A stretch of 64,000 nucleotides of DNA. It comes from Meconema thalassinum (taxonomy: Eukaryota; Arthropoda; Insecta; Orthoptera; Tettigoniidae). Both the position numbers and the translations under genes were made by a program. Under the pieces are notes generated by a model. That model worked only from the letters and a program-made list of their open reading frames with translations. It searched no databases and had not been told where the DNA came from. The DNA is taken from assembly GCA_946902985.2 (NCBI GenBank), contig OX336397.1, positions 149,475,890 through 149,539,889 of the forward strand, read 5' to 3'. This document shows positions 45,401-57,600 of the stretch, one piece after another (positions within the stretch are counted from its first letter, which is position 1; every line of letters begins with the position of its first letter).

Positions 45401-45680
45401 CACTTTATAGCACTAAACAAACACTGAAAAATTATAATTAACACTTGATAAAATAATATATACAAATTACACTTTATAACACTGCGTTTACACTTATCTC
45501 TTTACGTTTGTGACACTTTCCTTTCTCCCGAATCCGAGAATTGCAGATACTAACGGTGTTTCCCTAGTTCTGGCTCCTAACTGGATCGATTGGAAGTCTC
45601 TCTCTCGGCATTCGCTGGACTGGTATGGATACTCCTATCCTACTCCGGTTTTCCTATAAGAATCGGCACTTATCAGTTTA
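42445..45680. other. No recognisable gene
   Basis: AT-rich sequence with short frames only (up to 101 codons at 42,625-42,930) and no domain. I see no inverted or tandem repeats by eye. Confidence 0.45.
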
Positions 45681-45686
45681 ATAATC

Positions 45687-45862
45687 ATGATAATAATGTT
45701 ATTGGTTTTACGTCCCTTTTAACTACCCTGGCTTTTAGAGACGCCGGGGTGCCGGAATTTTGCCCCGAAGGGGATCTTTAACGTGCCAGTAAATGTACTG
45801 ACACGGCTCCCTCGCATTTGCGCAACCTCAAATGCCAGCTGACTGCGCCAGACTTATCAGTT
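45687..45862 (-). repeat. tRNA-derived SINE copy (same family as 13,905-14,100)
   Basis: Contains 'attggttttacgtccctttt', 'ggggtgccggaattttgcc', 'ggatctttaacgtgccagta' and an ending 'gctgactgcgccagac', aligning along the body of the 13.9-kb copy and better preserved. The tRNA head is truncated at the right. Confidence 0.75.
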
Positions 45863-46190
45863 TATAGCACGATTCTATCTCGTTCAGATTTGCAAGTTCA
45901 GATCTTGCATAAAGTCTTTACTGGTACAGTCCTAGAGTCGCTATTACAATAGTTACAATGCGCCCTATCAATGTTTCTCTCTCGTCCACGTTTGGACCTG
46001 ATTTTATGAATACTACTGTATTCTGTTCGTCGCACGATTTGTGAAGTTTTTCACACCTTTTCCCCTGCAGTAACTGTCCTGCTGATAATATCTTTAACCT
46101 GACGTCACCTCAGCGCTAAAACCCTTAAGCACAAGTAGATTTAGGCTATTATCCTACGTTAGACCCTACTACGGTTCTTTAACGCACTGG

Positions 46191-47329
46191 AGTAGGGGAG
46201 CAATAGGAGTTCTAACCCCCCACCACTACTCCCAATGCGAGCCGATAACTCCCGAACCCATGGTCGGAGATTTACGAATGAGGTGTCGTTGGACTCGAGC
46301 TGACGGGGGCTTTGCTATGGACCACTCGTTATATTTTTTTGAAAATTTTTGTTTTTGAAAATAGACGATAGTTAAAAGTCAAACATGATAGAACGTTGTG
46401 CCAAGGTTCAAACGAAAGGTCTCTATTTCCTTTATTTTCTGTAAAAACATTTTTTTATTTTTGATGTTTTTTTTTGAAAAAGTGTAATTTTGAAATTCCT
46501 ATATTTTGGAAATTGGGCAGTTTACAAAAAAGTTTGACATAAATGAAAGGTCTCTATCCCCTCTACCTGTAAACCAAGTCCCAGGTCTGTAGACAAAAAT
46601 GAAAAGAGTTCAATTGGTAAAGTAGGCTTTTTTATAAAATCAAACATTCTAAAAAGTGTTATATGGGCCTTAAAGAATGGTCTCTATGTCCTTTATTTTC
46701 TGCAATAAAACTTTTTTTATTTTTGATGTTTTTTTAGTGTAATTTTGAAATTCCTATATTTTCGAAACTGGGAAGTTTACAAAAAGTCTGTTTGACATAA
46801 ATGAAACGTCCCTACGCCCTCTAATCCCAAAATAAATTTCAAGTCTCTTGGATAAAAACTTGACAGTAGGGGGGGGGGGGGTGAGGCGGGTTCTACCTAT
46901 AATCGCGCGTGTGCTTGAATACGTATGGCTATGTTGGATTAATTTGGTGGTGGGGGAGGATTAGGGTCGAGTGAGGTGTCGTTTGGATGGGGTTTCCCGC
47001 TCTATTTGATGGTGAGGTTATTTTTTAAAATAGGTGAAATTTGGAAACGCAATTTGAGGTAAACGAGCGTTTTTAACATTTTGGTGATATTTAATGAGCT
47101 TGTAAGTCTAGAACGATGTGTTGTTTAGGAACGGGGTGACGTTCTCTTGGTTATGAATGTGTGTTGGTATTTTTAAAAAAATTTTGAAAATTTTTGTTTT
47201 TTGGATTGGCGCTATTTCGGAAACGGTGAATTTTGGAAAATCGTTTGTTTGATGTTAATGGAAGGTGGGTATGCCCTCTAGGTGGGAAGCAAGTTTCAAG
47301 GGTGTAGGAGGAAAAAAATGATGGCCTAC
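46191..47329 (+). repeat. Decayed end of a second copy of the palindromic element's family (part 1)
   Basis: Starts AGTAGGGGAG and goes on 'gagttctaac', then 'cccgaacccatggtcgga', 'gaggtgtcgttggactcgag', 'atggaccactcgttata' and 'catgatagaacgttgtgcca'. It matches the subterminal region at 22,995-24,055 in order and orientation, but with many differences. The terminal motif recurs at 46,865 (AGTAG plus a long G run). The copy is cut at 47,329 by the Gypsy insertion and resumes at 62,473. Confidence 0.75.
47326..47329. repeat. Target-site duplication CTAC of the Gypsy element, left
   Basis: CTAC directly precedes the LTR start TGAACCC; the same four bases follow the 3' LTR at 62,469-62,472. Ty3/Gypsy integrases typically make 4-6-bp duplications. 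Confidence 0.85.
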
Positions 47330-50300
47330 TGAACCCGATGGGGTTATGCTGACTGGAATCGAACATGGTTCTCAGAGACTGTGATCTCAGTAAAAAAGGT
47401 TCCGCCAGGAAGCGAATCAGAGATCTATACAGGGAGTTTCTTGGTAAAAACCCCTCGAAAGAGATGTATATTTAATCACTGGTGTGATTTTTGATGAAAT
47501 GGCATTATTTATTAAAATAATGTAGGAAATAATGAGCGGATTATATCATTATAAGACGATTTGGTGTAAGCTATTGGAGGTTTGAAGCACAGGGGAGGGC
47601 AGAGCTGACATTTACTAATTGGCCCAGAATTGTGGGTTGGTCTCAGTGGAGCCACGTCCATCTCTGTCACCCTATTATGTCGTCTGGAGCAGGGGAGAGG
47701 CCTGAAAAATGACACAGTTATTCCCCGACGGAGAATAGATGTAGAGGAGGGGCGGTGAAATGCCCAGAAAAATCATTGATTACTCGTGATTGGAGTAACG
47801 AATCGAGATGAGAGTTGCACACAGGTGAATATCTTGGCAAGAAGATAATTTTAGAATCTTTTACCTGCGAAATTGGTGCATATTTAGTGACGTGCGTAAG
47901 GACTGTGAAGCGACCATTGTTCGCGGAGGGATGTGAAGATGTTGACGGGGAGTTCCCGACTAGGTAGCGTCCCACGCCATGGAGAAAGGAATTAATATAA
48001 ATTAATTGAACGAGCGATTCCTTTGCACACATATAGTTTTGGGACCTGTGAAGAGAGAGGAACACAATGATCATGGTTTGAAGACCGGAATCATGCTGTG
48101 AGAGGAGCGAAGATTACGCGGGAAGATGTTGCTCTACTTTCTGTGGAAATCCGATATAAGGGAGTAGACCCCAGGAGGAGCTCAGTTGAAGCTCTGTTAC
48201 TCAGTTGAACCTCTGTTCTCACTTGAACCTCAGTCCTACTCTGTTCTCAGTTACTCAGTTGTTGAATCTCAGTTGAAACTCACTTGTAGCTCAGTCTACA
48301 TGCCGCCAAGCGCAGTTACAGCCAGTTACAGTTTTACTCAATTGTCAATTGTAGCACAATGGAAATAAGTTGCAATCAGTATGCAGCAAGTATGCAGCAA
48401 ATATGCAGCAGTACGAGACAGCGTGTAAGCCGCAGACAGAAGTCTTCAAATAAGTTACGTGCAGTCTTCGAGTGAAACTTCAGTCAGCTACAGCCAGGGT
48501 GAAGCAAGTTCGTCAAGGCATAACGCATGACGGATCTATTCATCGAGACGCCGAACAAAGACTGGTATGTGTAAAAGAAACAGTAAATATGTTTGTATGA
48601 ATAATAGTCGTGATACAGGCATAATCAGCCGCACGAACTATGACGTGTTCAGTTATGAAGCACCGTATAGACTAACGGTAGCATTATTGTATATAATTAT
48701 TTGTGAAAGTGTTGAACTTTATTAAGCGCAGTGTGTATTGTATTAACTAATCGTATGTGTGTAACAACGATAGAATGCGCTAAAGAAACTTTACTAAGTG
48801 TTTGGTATTGCCATGAGAGTACCAGATGGTAACGCTTACTGTAGGAGTAATGATCGTCACAAAAACTGTTGGAGAGTTCCGAGAGCAGATAACCAGACTT
48901 TCAATCAGGAGTTGGTAACGTAAAATGCCGTCGACACCTGCAATTTCGATCTCTGCTAGGGAATTTCAGCATTGAAGTGTGTATAAGTGACGAGTGTTCA
49001 GTGTAATGTATGTGTAAAAATATCATTTAAAGTAGTGTTTGATGAAGTGTTTCACATGTTTGGGGAGTGATAACTTCCTAAAAGGTATGCAACGTGTCGT
49101 GTTGGTGATAGAAATTATGTATAATCAAATGTGTGTAAACAAGAGAAATATGTCGCGTTAAACCCATTATGGCGGGCGACATGGAAGAATATGATTGGTC
49201 GGAGCCACCTTAGATGCCTATAGAGATGTAAGTACCCCACAAATTATGGTTATAATTATGTAGAAGTATGGACCGATGCATGTCTGTGATTCCGTAAAGG
49301 TATTGTGAATTCCTTATAGATGCCAGTAAAAGTCAGTTAGGAGGCTGATCCTCCATGCTTAATCAGTATTGAGTTGATTTTGATAGAGTTGAAATGGTGA
49401 TTTGCATCATTAAGTGGAGTAATTATTCCCACTATGAATTAAGAATGGCAATCAGTTATGTAAATGTAACGAACGCGATTGTTCGAGTTTAACACGTCTA
49501 GCTATGTCGGAAAATTTGGTAATTTATGTGAGAATAATAATAAATAATGATTTGGTCATTTATGTCAATGAGATTTTCAATAATAATAATAAAGGATGAT
49601 TTTGGTCATTTATGTCAGTGAGAAATGATGATAATAATAATAATGGTCATTAAGAGTATGAATGAACACATCAGGAAACAAATAAATGTTGTAAGCGAGA
49701 ATTATCAACGCTAAGTGCAAGACTTATCAATCTAAGCAGGAGGATGTTACAATGAGATTACATTTCAGTAATTATGGAAAGAAGTTTTATATTAGAATAT
49801 TGCATATATTCGGTAATGATACCAGTAATGAAAGAGCTTTTAGTGGATTGAATTTGCAGCTTAATTGAGAAGCTTATAGAGTAAATGTTAGATTTCTCTT
49901 AATATTATAGGTCGGTGTGTCGTAGCATGGAGCATTAGGGGCCAGATAGTCTATTCTACGTATGAATTCTCCTATGTCGTGGACATTGTTGGAGACATTA
50001 TTTGCCAGAGTTTTAGTGAATTGACCCTAGCTCTGAAGAAAGGATTGAAATGTGTTCCGGGTTGGAATCCTATGATAGAGTCGAGGATAACAAGGACACC
50101 TCGCAGCTCTATGATTTCCCGAGAACTTATGATGAGTTATTTACGCTCGTGGGCAGCGAAAACTCATGGCGACAGTGGTTTTGTGCGCCTATATTATACT
50201 TGAGACATCGGTCACCGCCAGGCTCATGCATTACGAACCCCGAACCTTCATGTTGAATGGACCCATGTGAGGCCATTAATTAATCATTATCCTCTACGTA

Positions 50301-51436
50301 GGAATAATTACAAAAGCTCATTCAATACCTGTTGGCATAATAGTCAATTAAGATCCTTTGGGAACCTGTGTGTCGGTTAGGACACAGTATTTGTCTTGTA
50401 AATCTCCACTGCTTAGAGAGGGAAGCTTTCAAACTTTTAGAAAGGTCGAGATAATTGGTGGAACGACCCATCCCACTTTCTATTGTGTAGCGATTTCCTT
50501 AGCCGAGGGTCGGTGCCAACCACTCGAACCGCTCAGGCAAGTTATAAAGGGAAGAGATTCTAGACCTTGTTAAAATGACATATAATGCGAGATTGTTATG
50601 TTGAGTATTATAGCCATGTGGTTTGTGAACACATGGATAATTATAGTTCATCCTGATGGTTCATTAATTTAGCTATCTGACGAATAGTTACATGATATAT
50701 TTGTACTGTCACTGGAACCAAGTCATGTAGTTGGTTACTAGATGCCAATCGCCATGAGCGCGAGGCAGTCTATCGTACAATCCGACATAAGCTATAACGT
50801 AACGTTTTATCTAGGAATCACAGACAGCATGCGGTGAAACCATATAATTGAAGGATATGTAGGGGGTAGCTTACATAATTATGGAGTTGCACGTTGATTT
50901 TTGGTGCAACGTCCAAATAGGTAAATGCATGCAAAGCATTTCATTGGTGAGAAGAAAAATATTAAAACACGCACGGCACACATAATTGTTTAACATAAAG
51001 AGGTTTAAGGAATAATCCTTGTTGTAATCTTAAAGAAGTCACATTGTATGACTGTTATGTTAATGTAAAGTTGTTTTGAAGTCGTAGGTGCATCAGCGCA
51101 CTAGTATATCCTTGTGAAGTTCACAGAAGGGTAAAGCATTATGGCTAGGTATGACTTTGTTGTGATTTCATATTTGTTTATTTGTGGATTGTGGAAGTAA
51201 AAATTTTGTTTGTTTTATTTTATGCTTTTTGGGTATTGTTTTGTGTTTGAAGCCATGATTTATTTACTGGATTAAAGTGTTAGAATAGAGTGGTGCCTTA
51301 TCATTGTAGAGTTGATACCTTTTAGCCTCAAATCCAAAATATGCACTGCAAAATTGGGGTTACCGTACACGCCTGAGAGCTGATGCTAGTTGGAGGCGGA
51401 TGCATATTATCCACCGAGATTACTCACATGGGTACA
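47330..51436 (+). repeat. 5' LTR (4,107 bp)
   Basis: Begins TG and ends CA. U3 is about 854 bp if transcription starts at the initiator near 48,184, so R plus U5 is about 3.25 kb, an exceptionally long untranslated leader with many upstream ATGs. The short open frames inside (e.g. 48,186-48,368, 50,358-50,573) occur identically in both LTRs and look non-coding. It contains (AAT)-rich patches at 49,530-49,640. Confidence 0.95.
48155..48187 (+). promoter_or_regulatory. LTR core promoter: TATA box and initiator
   Basis: TATAAG at 48,155-48,160 and TCAGTT at 48,182-48,187 (arthropod initiator TCAKTY) are 29 bp apart to the A, the standard spacing. The initiator is followed by a cluster of further TCAGTTGA/TCAGTT copies up to about 48,270. 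The same promoter is in the 3' LTR at about 59,185-59,217. Confidence 0.65.
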
Positions 51437-51454
51437 TGGGATTTGATGTCCTAT
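51437..51454 (+). promoter_or_regulatory. Candidate tRNA primer-binding site
   Basis: TGGGATTTGATGTCCTAT starts directly at the 5' LTR border with the TGG expected to pair with a tRNA 3' CCA. I cannot name the tRNA. Confidence 0.5.
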
Positions 51455-51612
51455 ACGGTGATTTGAGCTAAAGGTACGACTAAAGTCGGTCAGATTTAAT
51501 GCACACAACTCTATTAAAGTAAGAATTAACGAAGTAGGGTGTGACCGCTCCTAATCCATAGCTAAGTTCCGATACGTATATATAAATTTTGATAGATTGT
51601 GCTTATCACTAC

Positions 51613-51915
51613 TCATTTATCATGGCCCAAGCAGCGTGGGACGGTATTAACTCTTTATGGAACCGCCTGCGTCAGTGCAATATGAGCGATGTTGGCATTG
51701 CACGAACCGGGCAACGATAGATAGATATTAATTTATCATGACGCCCATCTGTGGAGTCTATGGTAGTAAAAGCTCTATTAATTTATCATGGCGTGGCCCA
51801 AGTGGGGCTTTCGGCAGTAAAAACCACTCCCTGAACAGTTTTTATAGTAAATTAGAATATGGCCGATGTCCTACTAATACCACGACGACACGTATTAATT
51901 TATCATGGCGCCCAG
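51613..51915 (+). repeat. Fourfold motif in the retrotransposon leader
   Basis: TATTAATTTATCATGGCG or close variants occur at about 51,613 (shorter), 51,726, 51,776 and 51,893, each followed within ~15 bp by GTGG. Spacings are about 113, 50 and 117 bp. Repeated protein-binding sites in this position are known from the Drosophila gypsy insulator; whether this has a similar role is speculation. Confidence 0.65.
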
Positions 51916-52241
51916 AATACGTGGAACTTATGGGATTTAGGGAAAACCCATAGATTTTTTATGGTATTTCATGGGGAAAACCATAGTAATTGTTTTGCCT
52001 CAAACTGTGTTTGAGTGATTTTTGAATTCAGTAGGCTTTTTGAGGTAACGCAGAATCTCTCTATTGAGAAGAGAATGGCCTAAGGGTACGAGCGTTACAT
52101 ACCCAATCCACAATCTACCATAATATTATCAGGTTTTGTACGACTTCACAATATGTGTGCAGTGTTTGATGTTTCTCTTCGAAACGTATCCACATATTTT
52201 TCCAGGAAGCCTGCCTGCATATTTAAGTGTGTTATTGTAAA

Positions 52242-54635
52242 ATGCCAAGTACGGAGGAGATCTTGCAAGTTATTGCAGGACTGAAACAACATTTTGATGC
52301 TGCTCATGAGCAGAGTAAACTGGAAACCAAGGCGTTCCAGGATAGCATAAACACTCGGTTAGATGAGAACCAGAGAGAGTTAAATAACAGGTTAGATGCC
52401 AATCAGGAGGCAATTAATGCAAATCAGGTTGCAACGAACAATAACCAGATTGAATTAAACAACCGTTTAGAGGCAAATAAAGTTGAATATAAAGCTGAAT
52501 TGAGTAATCGGTTAGATGCAAATCAGGTTGCACTAGATAATAAGTTAGGTCAAATGCAAGAAGTCATTAAGACCGAAGTAACAGATACTGTTGTAAGCAT
52601 TGTATCGGAAATGCAGGTAAAAACTGACAAACGTTTCGAGGCCATAGAAGCCAAACTTGAGGGTAATTTGCAAGCGTGTAGGCATGCTCAGGAGCAAACC
52701 AACAGTAAATTAGAGGCGTTGTCTAACGATATTAAGGATATTCAGATCCAAAACGAGGCGAATCTCGAACGCCAAGCGAAACAGTTCGCAGAGTTTACGA
52801 AAACAGTAGACCAGAGATTAGAGGAGAACGACTCCAAATGGGATCAGAAATTGAAAAGCTACGCTAGAGCAATTAACGGTGACCTCAAGAAACAGGACCA
52901 GAATATATTAGGTCAATGCCAGGAAATAGGCGAAATTAAGGCTATCGCTCAGGAAAATAAGGAGCTGGTAGGCAACGTAAAAGGTCAGATGGGTAAAGTT
53001 CATAAAGAACTGGACCAAGTGCAAAGTGATATTGTCATAGTCAATAAAAGACAAGAGGAAAACAGAGGCGAGATCACCAAGGTCCGGAATGAATTGTCTA
53101 AAGTCAATGGACACATTCAAGATGAAATTAAAGGTCTGAGAGAAGAACTCGAAATAAGAGAAGGCCAGAAAACAGAGGCAAGCGACAAGACCCTTGCTCA
53201 AATTAAAGAGGACGTAGAGGATGAAATATCCCATATCAAACAAAGTCTGAAAGAAGACAAGGTGAAAATTTTTCAAGTAGCCGAGGAAAACCGAGATAGG
53301 CTTACGAGAATAGAAAAAGAAGTCATTACTCGCCTAGAAAGAGCAGAAATGCGCCATAACCAAATGGAGACTAGGATAATAGCACAGGAGGAGACACTTC
53401 TGAAATATCCTAAGTCAAGTGAAGGCAGCATAGAGGATATAAGAAAAACAAGGTGGGCAGACCTAGAAACCCAACCTATAAGCAGGAACGCTGCAGGCGC
53501 AGGAGAAAGTCCTTACATGACGCCAGGTGTACCAATTGCGGCATCGACGCCAGATGAAAATGCGATGCACACCCAGGTGATAAACGTCATTAGGGCAAGC
53601 GAGGAAAAACCTAGGAAGTTTTCAGGTAGTCACTGTAGTATGACACCAAAATATTGGTTAAAGGAAGTGACCGAATATCGCAATGATGCACGAATACCGC
53701 AGGAGCGTAGGCTACGTGCTATAGAGAAGTTAACAGAGGGGGAGTGCGCATTATGGTTTCGCAGCTTCCGTTACACTTTTGATACTGTTGAGGAATTCCG
53801 CGAGGCATTCTTGAAGAGGTATTGGGACGCCGCGACTCAGCAGAATTTACGGCTGGATTTGTATGCCAAAAAGTACAGCACGAACAACCCGACGAAGTAC
53901 GCAGAATTCTTCATATCGCAGATGTGTCGTTTTAAAGAGCTGGATCAAAAACCTAGTGAACTGGAGCTATGCATTGCTATCGCCAAACAGCTTCCATACG
54001 AGATCCAAAGGCTACTAATCTCGGCTAATGCGAAAACTGCTATGGAAATGGAGACAGTTCTAAGGCAACTGGACCTCACCACAGCAAATACTATGCGTCA
54101 GAGTCGAACCGTGGAACAAGTCCACGTGACCAACACACAGACTGACCAACAGCAAGCTCCAAGGAACAACAAGGCCACGAGCACAGAAACTTTAGATTCC
54201 TATGGACGGCAATGGGAACAGGAACCCAGAAAATGGCAGTCAAGGTACAAAGGAAATGCTAATAAAGCAGGAAGAGGTCGAAGTTCGTGGAATAAACACG
54301 ATAACAGGGGCAAACCGTACCATAACAATGGAGGTAATAATGGCCAGGAAGGCAATAATAGAAATTGGAGACCCCAAGAGAGAAGAAATAACTTCGATGA
54401 CGAGGCAGAAGAGCGTTATCATGCTTCTTTGCGATACCTCGAAGAAAGGGGAGATGAGCCCCAGAAATCACAAGTCCGCTGGCAAGAAGTCATGCAGAAC
54501 AGGACATCGCCAGACAGATATGGAGATGGAGCTAAGAGTTTGGAACTACAGCGCAGCGAACAGGAGAGAAGGAACTCCAAAGGGGCGGGCGCTGAAGAAA
54601 AAAAAAACGCCAAAATTAGAAGAGCTCGAGACTGA
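52242..54635 (+). CDS. gag: Gag polyprotein (797 aa)
   Basis: Starts at ATG 52,242 (MPSTEEILQV); the frame is open slightly further up without ATG. Residues ~10-400 are a very long coiled coil rich in N, Q, K and E, with short internal repeats (NRLDANQ, NQVA). Residues ~455-620 form the retrotransposon Gag core (KPRKFSG…YWLKEV…ALWFRSF…FREAFLKRYW…QLPYEIQRLL), which builds the capsid. The C-terminus (~640-797) is basic and rich in Arg, Asn and Gly. There is no CCHC zinc knuckle, so RNA binding must rely on the basic tail. Longer than usual for insect Gypsy Gag because of the coiled coil. The last 434 nt overlap pol in another frame. Confidence 0.9.
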   Translation: MPSTEEILQVIAGLKQHFDAAHEQSKLETKAFQDSINTRLDENQRELNNRLDANQEAINANQVATNNNQIELNNRLEANKVEYKAELSNRLDANQVALDNKLGQMQEVIKTEVTDTVVSIVSEMQVKTDKRFEAIEAKLEGNLQACRHAQEQTNSKLEALSNDIKDIQIQNEANLERQAKQFAEFTKTVDQRLEENDSKWDQKLKSYARAINGDLKKQDQNILGQCQEIGEIKAIAQENKELVGNVKGQMGKVHKELDQVQSDIVIVNKRQEENRGEITKVRNELSKVNGHIQDEIKGLREELEIREGQKTEASDKTLAQIKEDVEDEISHIKQSLKEDKVKIFQVAEENRDRLTRIEKEVITRLERAEMRHNQMETRIIAQEETLLKYPKSSEGSIEDIRKTRWADLETQPISRNAAGAGESPYMTPGVPIAASTPDENAMHTQVINVIRASEEKPRKFSGSHCSMTPKYWLKEVTEYRNDARIPQERRLRAIEKLTEGECALWFRSFRYTFDTVEEFREAFLKRYWDAATQQNLRLDLYAKKYSTNNPTKYAEFFISQMCRFKELDQKPSELELCIAIAKQLPYEIQRLLISANAKTAMEMETVLRQLDLTTANTMRQSRTVEQVHVTNTQTDQQQAPRNNKATSTETLDSYGRQWEQEPRKWQSRYKGNANKAGRGRSSWNKHDNRGKPYHNNGGNNGQEGNNRNWRPQERRNNFDDEAEERYHASLRYLEERGDEPQKSQVRWQEVMQNRTSPDRYGDGAKSLELQRSEQERRNSKGAGAEEKKNAKIRRARD

Positions 54636-57600
54636 TGGATGGAAGTCTATTAACATCATCAATTGGATAGCCAAACCAGAAGAATTGATTGAGGATACAG
54701 GAGGACCACAGGTCATGGTCAAGAGAGAATTGCCTATTATAATTGTGAGAGTGGCAGGATTAAAAGTCAGAAGTCTGCTAGACACAGGATCAACAGTGAG
54801 CCTGATGACACAAGCTCTATATAATGAAATAGCCCGGAGAGAGAACATTTTGAAGATACCGATCTCCAGTGTCAAAATTAAAGGGGTAATTCCAGACAGA
54901 ACAATGATATGTAAATACCAGGTATTCCTAGATTTACAGATAGGAGGCTCTATTTTCTCACAGAGTTTTCTGTTAGTAAACAAACTACCTTATAACCTAC
55001 TTATTGGGGCAGAGTTTATAAGGGAATACAGAGTGATAATTGACCTAGCACAGGACAGGGTTATGTTCCATGTGAATGAAGAAGCTGAGGGCTTAGAGGT
55101 CGCACTCAATGAAATTGAACCAGGATCCAGTGAACAAGTATGGCATACATACAGAGATGTGGCTGATGAAGAAGTGTTAGCTATGGAGCAGTTAGAAGCG
55201 GAGCTCAAAACACTAGCCACAGACTTGGAAAAAGATCTGGAACCCAAATTGGAAGACTACATTTCGGAGAAGCTAGAAGAAGCGAAAATTGGGCTAAAAG
55301 AGAAGGAAAATTTAAAGCAGTTATTGCTGGAACAGAAGGAAGTCTTTGATTCGAGACCTGGTCGGATAAAGAACTTCACTTATGCTTTTCAAGTCAGTGA
55401 TTGGACACCATTTAGGCAGAAACCCTACCCTATAGCTGAAAAGCATTATGCTAAAGTGAAAGAGGCAATTCAGGAGATGTTGGAGGCCGGTGTTATTGAG
55501 AAAACACCTACGCCTTATGTAAGTCCATTGGTAATTGTACCAAAGACAGACGGATCTGTCAGAGTCTGCTTGGACCTGAGACGCTTAAATTTGAGAGTTA
55601 TTCCGGAATTTGACCAAGTGCCACCTATTAAAGAGATCCTCAGGAAGTTTAAAGGGAAAACTATATTCTCAAACTTGGATATCACATCCAGTTTCCACCA
55701 TCTTGAGTTAGAGAAGAAAACTAGTCTGTTGACAGGATTCATGTTTGATCAACATACATTCACATTTTTAAGGCTACCTTTTGGGTTGAAAACAGCTGGT
55801 TCAGCCCTGATAAGAGCGTTAGATCGCAATCTATCAGATGAGGTTAAAGAGAGTACCATCAGATATGTAGACGACATTCTACTCACATCAGAATCTCTGG
55901 AGGAGCACATGAGAGACTTGAAGAAGTTGCTAGATGACCTTCGAGAAGCGAACTTTAAGGTCAATATCAAGAAATCGCACTTCTGTCAGAGGGAAGTTAA
56001 ATTCCTAGGGCATGTTATTGATGCAAATGGAGTGAAGCCCAATCCAGATAAATTGGAGATAATTCGGAATTTCCCTCGACCCACGAAAGTTAAGCACGTC
56101 CGACAGTATTTGGGAGTAATTGGATTCTTTTCAAACCACTGCCCAAACTATACTGCGACAGTAGCACCACTGCAGGACCTATTGAAGAAAGGCGGCAGAT
56201 GGAATTGGACGGAGCAATGTCAGGAAGCATTCGTGAGGTCAAAACAAATGCTTTTGGAATATGTGAAACTGGGATACCCAGATTATACCCAGAAGTTTAT
56301 CATACAGACGGATGCATCACTTATTGGGATTGGAGCGATGCTATTCCAGGAAAATGTTGACCAGCCTGAGAAGAAAGTTTTTATCGCCTTTATCAGCAGA
56401 AGACTGAGAGCCCATGAGAAAAATTACACGATCACAGAGATAGAATTGCTCGCAATTTTGTACGCGTTGCAATCGTGGCACAAACTCGTGTACGGCTTCC
56501 GAATAGTCCTGAGAACAGACCATAAAGCTTTAACATTTTTGTTAAAGACAGATTTGTCTAGTCAGAGATTGACAAGATGGTCCCTGTATATCCAGCAATT
56601 TAATGTGGAAATAGAATATTGTCCAGGGAAAGAGAATGTAATACCGGACATATTAAGTCGTTACCCTAGAGAAGAAGAAGTGCTAGCGGTCCAGATTGAG
56701 AATCGAGATCAGAAGACGTTGGATGACTTAAGGAACATTACCAACCTACAACGCGAAGACCCATGGTTGAAGATGATAATCGATTACTTTGAGGGGCGCT
56801 TAGCAAGGGGAACTGCGATATACAGAGAGGCGGAGGCATTGGCAACAGAATATGTATGGTATAATCAGATATTACACAAGTGGGACGATGTGGATCACAC
56901 ACGTCAAAGGATTGTAATTCCTGCATCTTTGCAGAGGAGATTAGTATGGCTAGCCCACAGAGCATTTGGTCATCCGGGGATAGATAAAATCTGTGCTCTG
57001 TTGAAGGAAGCATTTACTTGGCCAAAATTGAGAGAAACGGTGAGAAATGCTATTAGAACATGTGATCTTTGCCAAAGGGTAAAGCCGAATCCCTTTTTAA
57101 TGAGGCAACGACCTATCCCGTTATTACCAGAGAAGCCAAGGCAGCTATTGAGTATCGATAACTTTGGACCATTGCCTAGAGCACGTAGAGGCAATAGACA
57201 CATTTTTGTAGCCATGGATGTATTTTCGAAAATGGTGGTGTTGTGCCCCATTCAAAAGACAAGTTCAAAACAGGTCTTGAAGCGCCTGAAAGAGAGAGTT
57301 ATTCCGATTCTTGGGAAGCCGGATAACATTCTCTCGGACCACGGAAGTTGCTTTACTAGTGCAGAATTTCGCCGAGAACTGGAAACTCTAGGAATTAGGC
57401 AGATTTTATCTACCATTCGCCATCCTGAGGCAAGTCCCGTTGAAAGAGTAATGAGAGAGATCCAGAAATACATGAAGATCTACTGTTCTGAAGCGAATTG
57501 GCGTTGGATTGAATTTCTAGAAGTCATTGAATACTGTATAAATAATACTGTACATGAGGCGACAGGTCAGGTTCCCGTTACTCTACATCTGGATCAGAGA

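Noticed and set aside
48186..51000. Small ORFs inside the LTRs as accessory genes
   Set aside because: All are short, lack domains and are present only because both LTRs are nearly identical.
54598..54608. A-AAA-AAC as a -1 frameshift site for gag-pol
   Set aside because: A -1 shift there would not enter the pol frame, which is +1 relative to gag.
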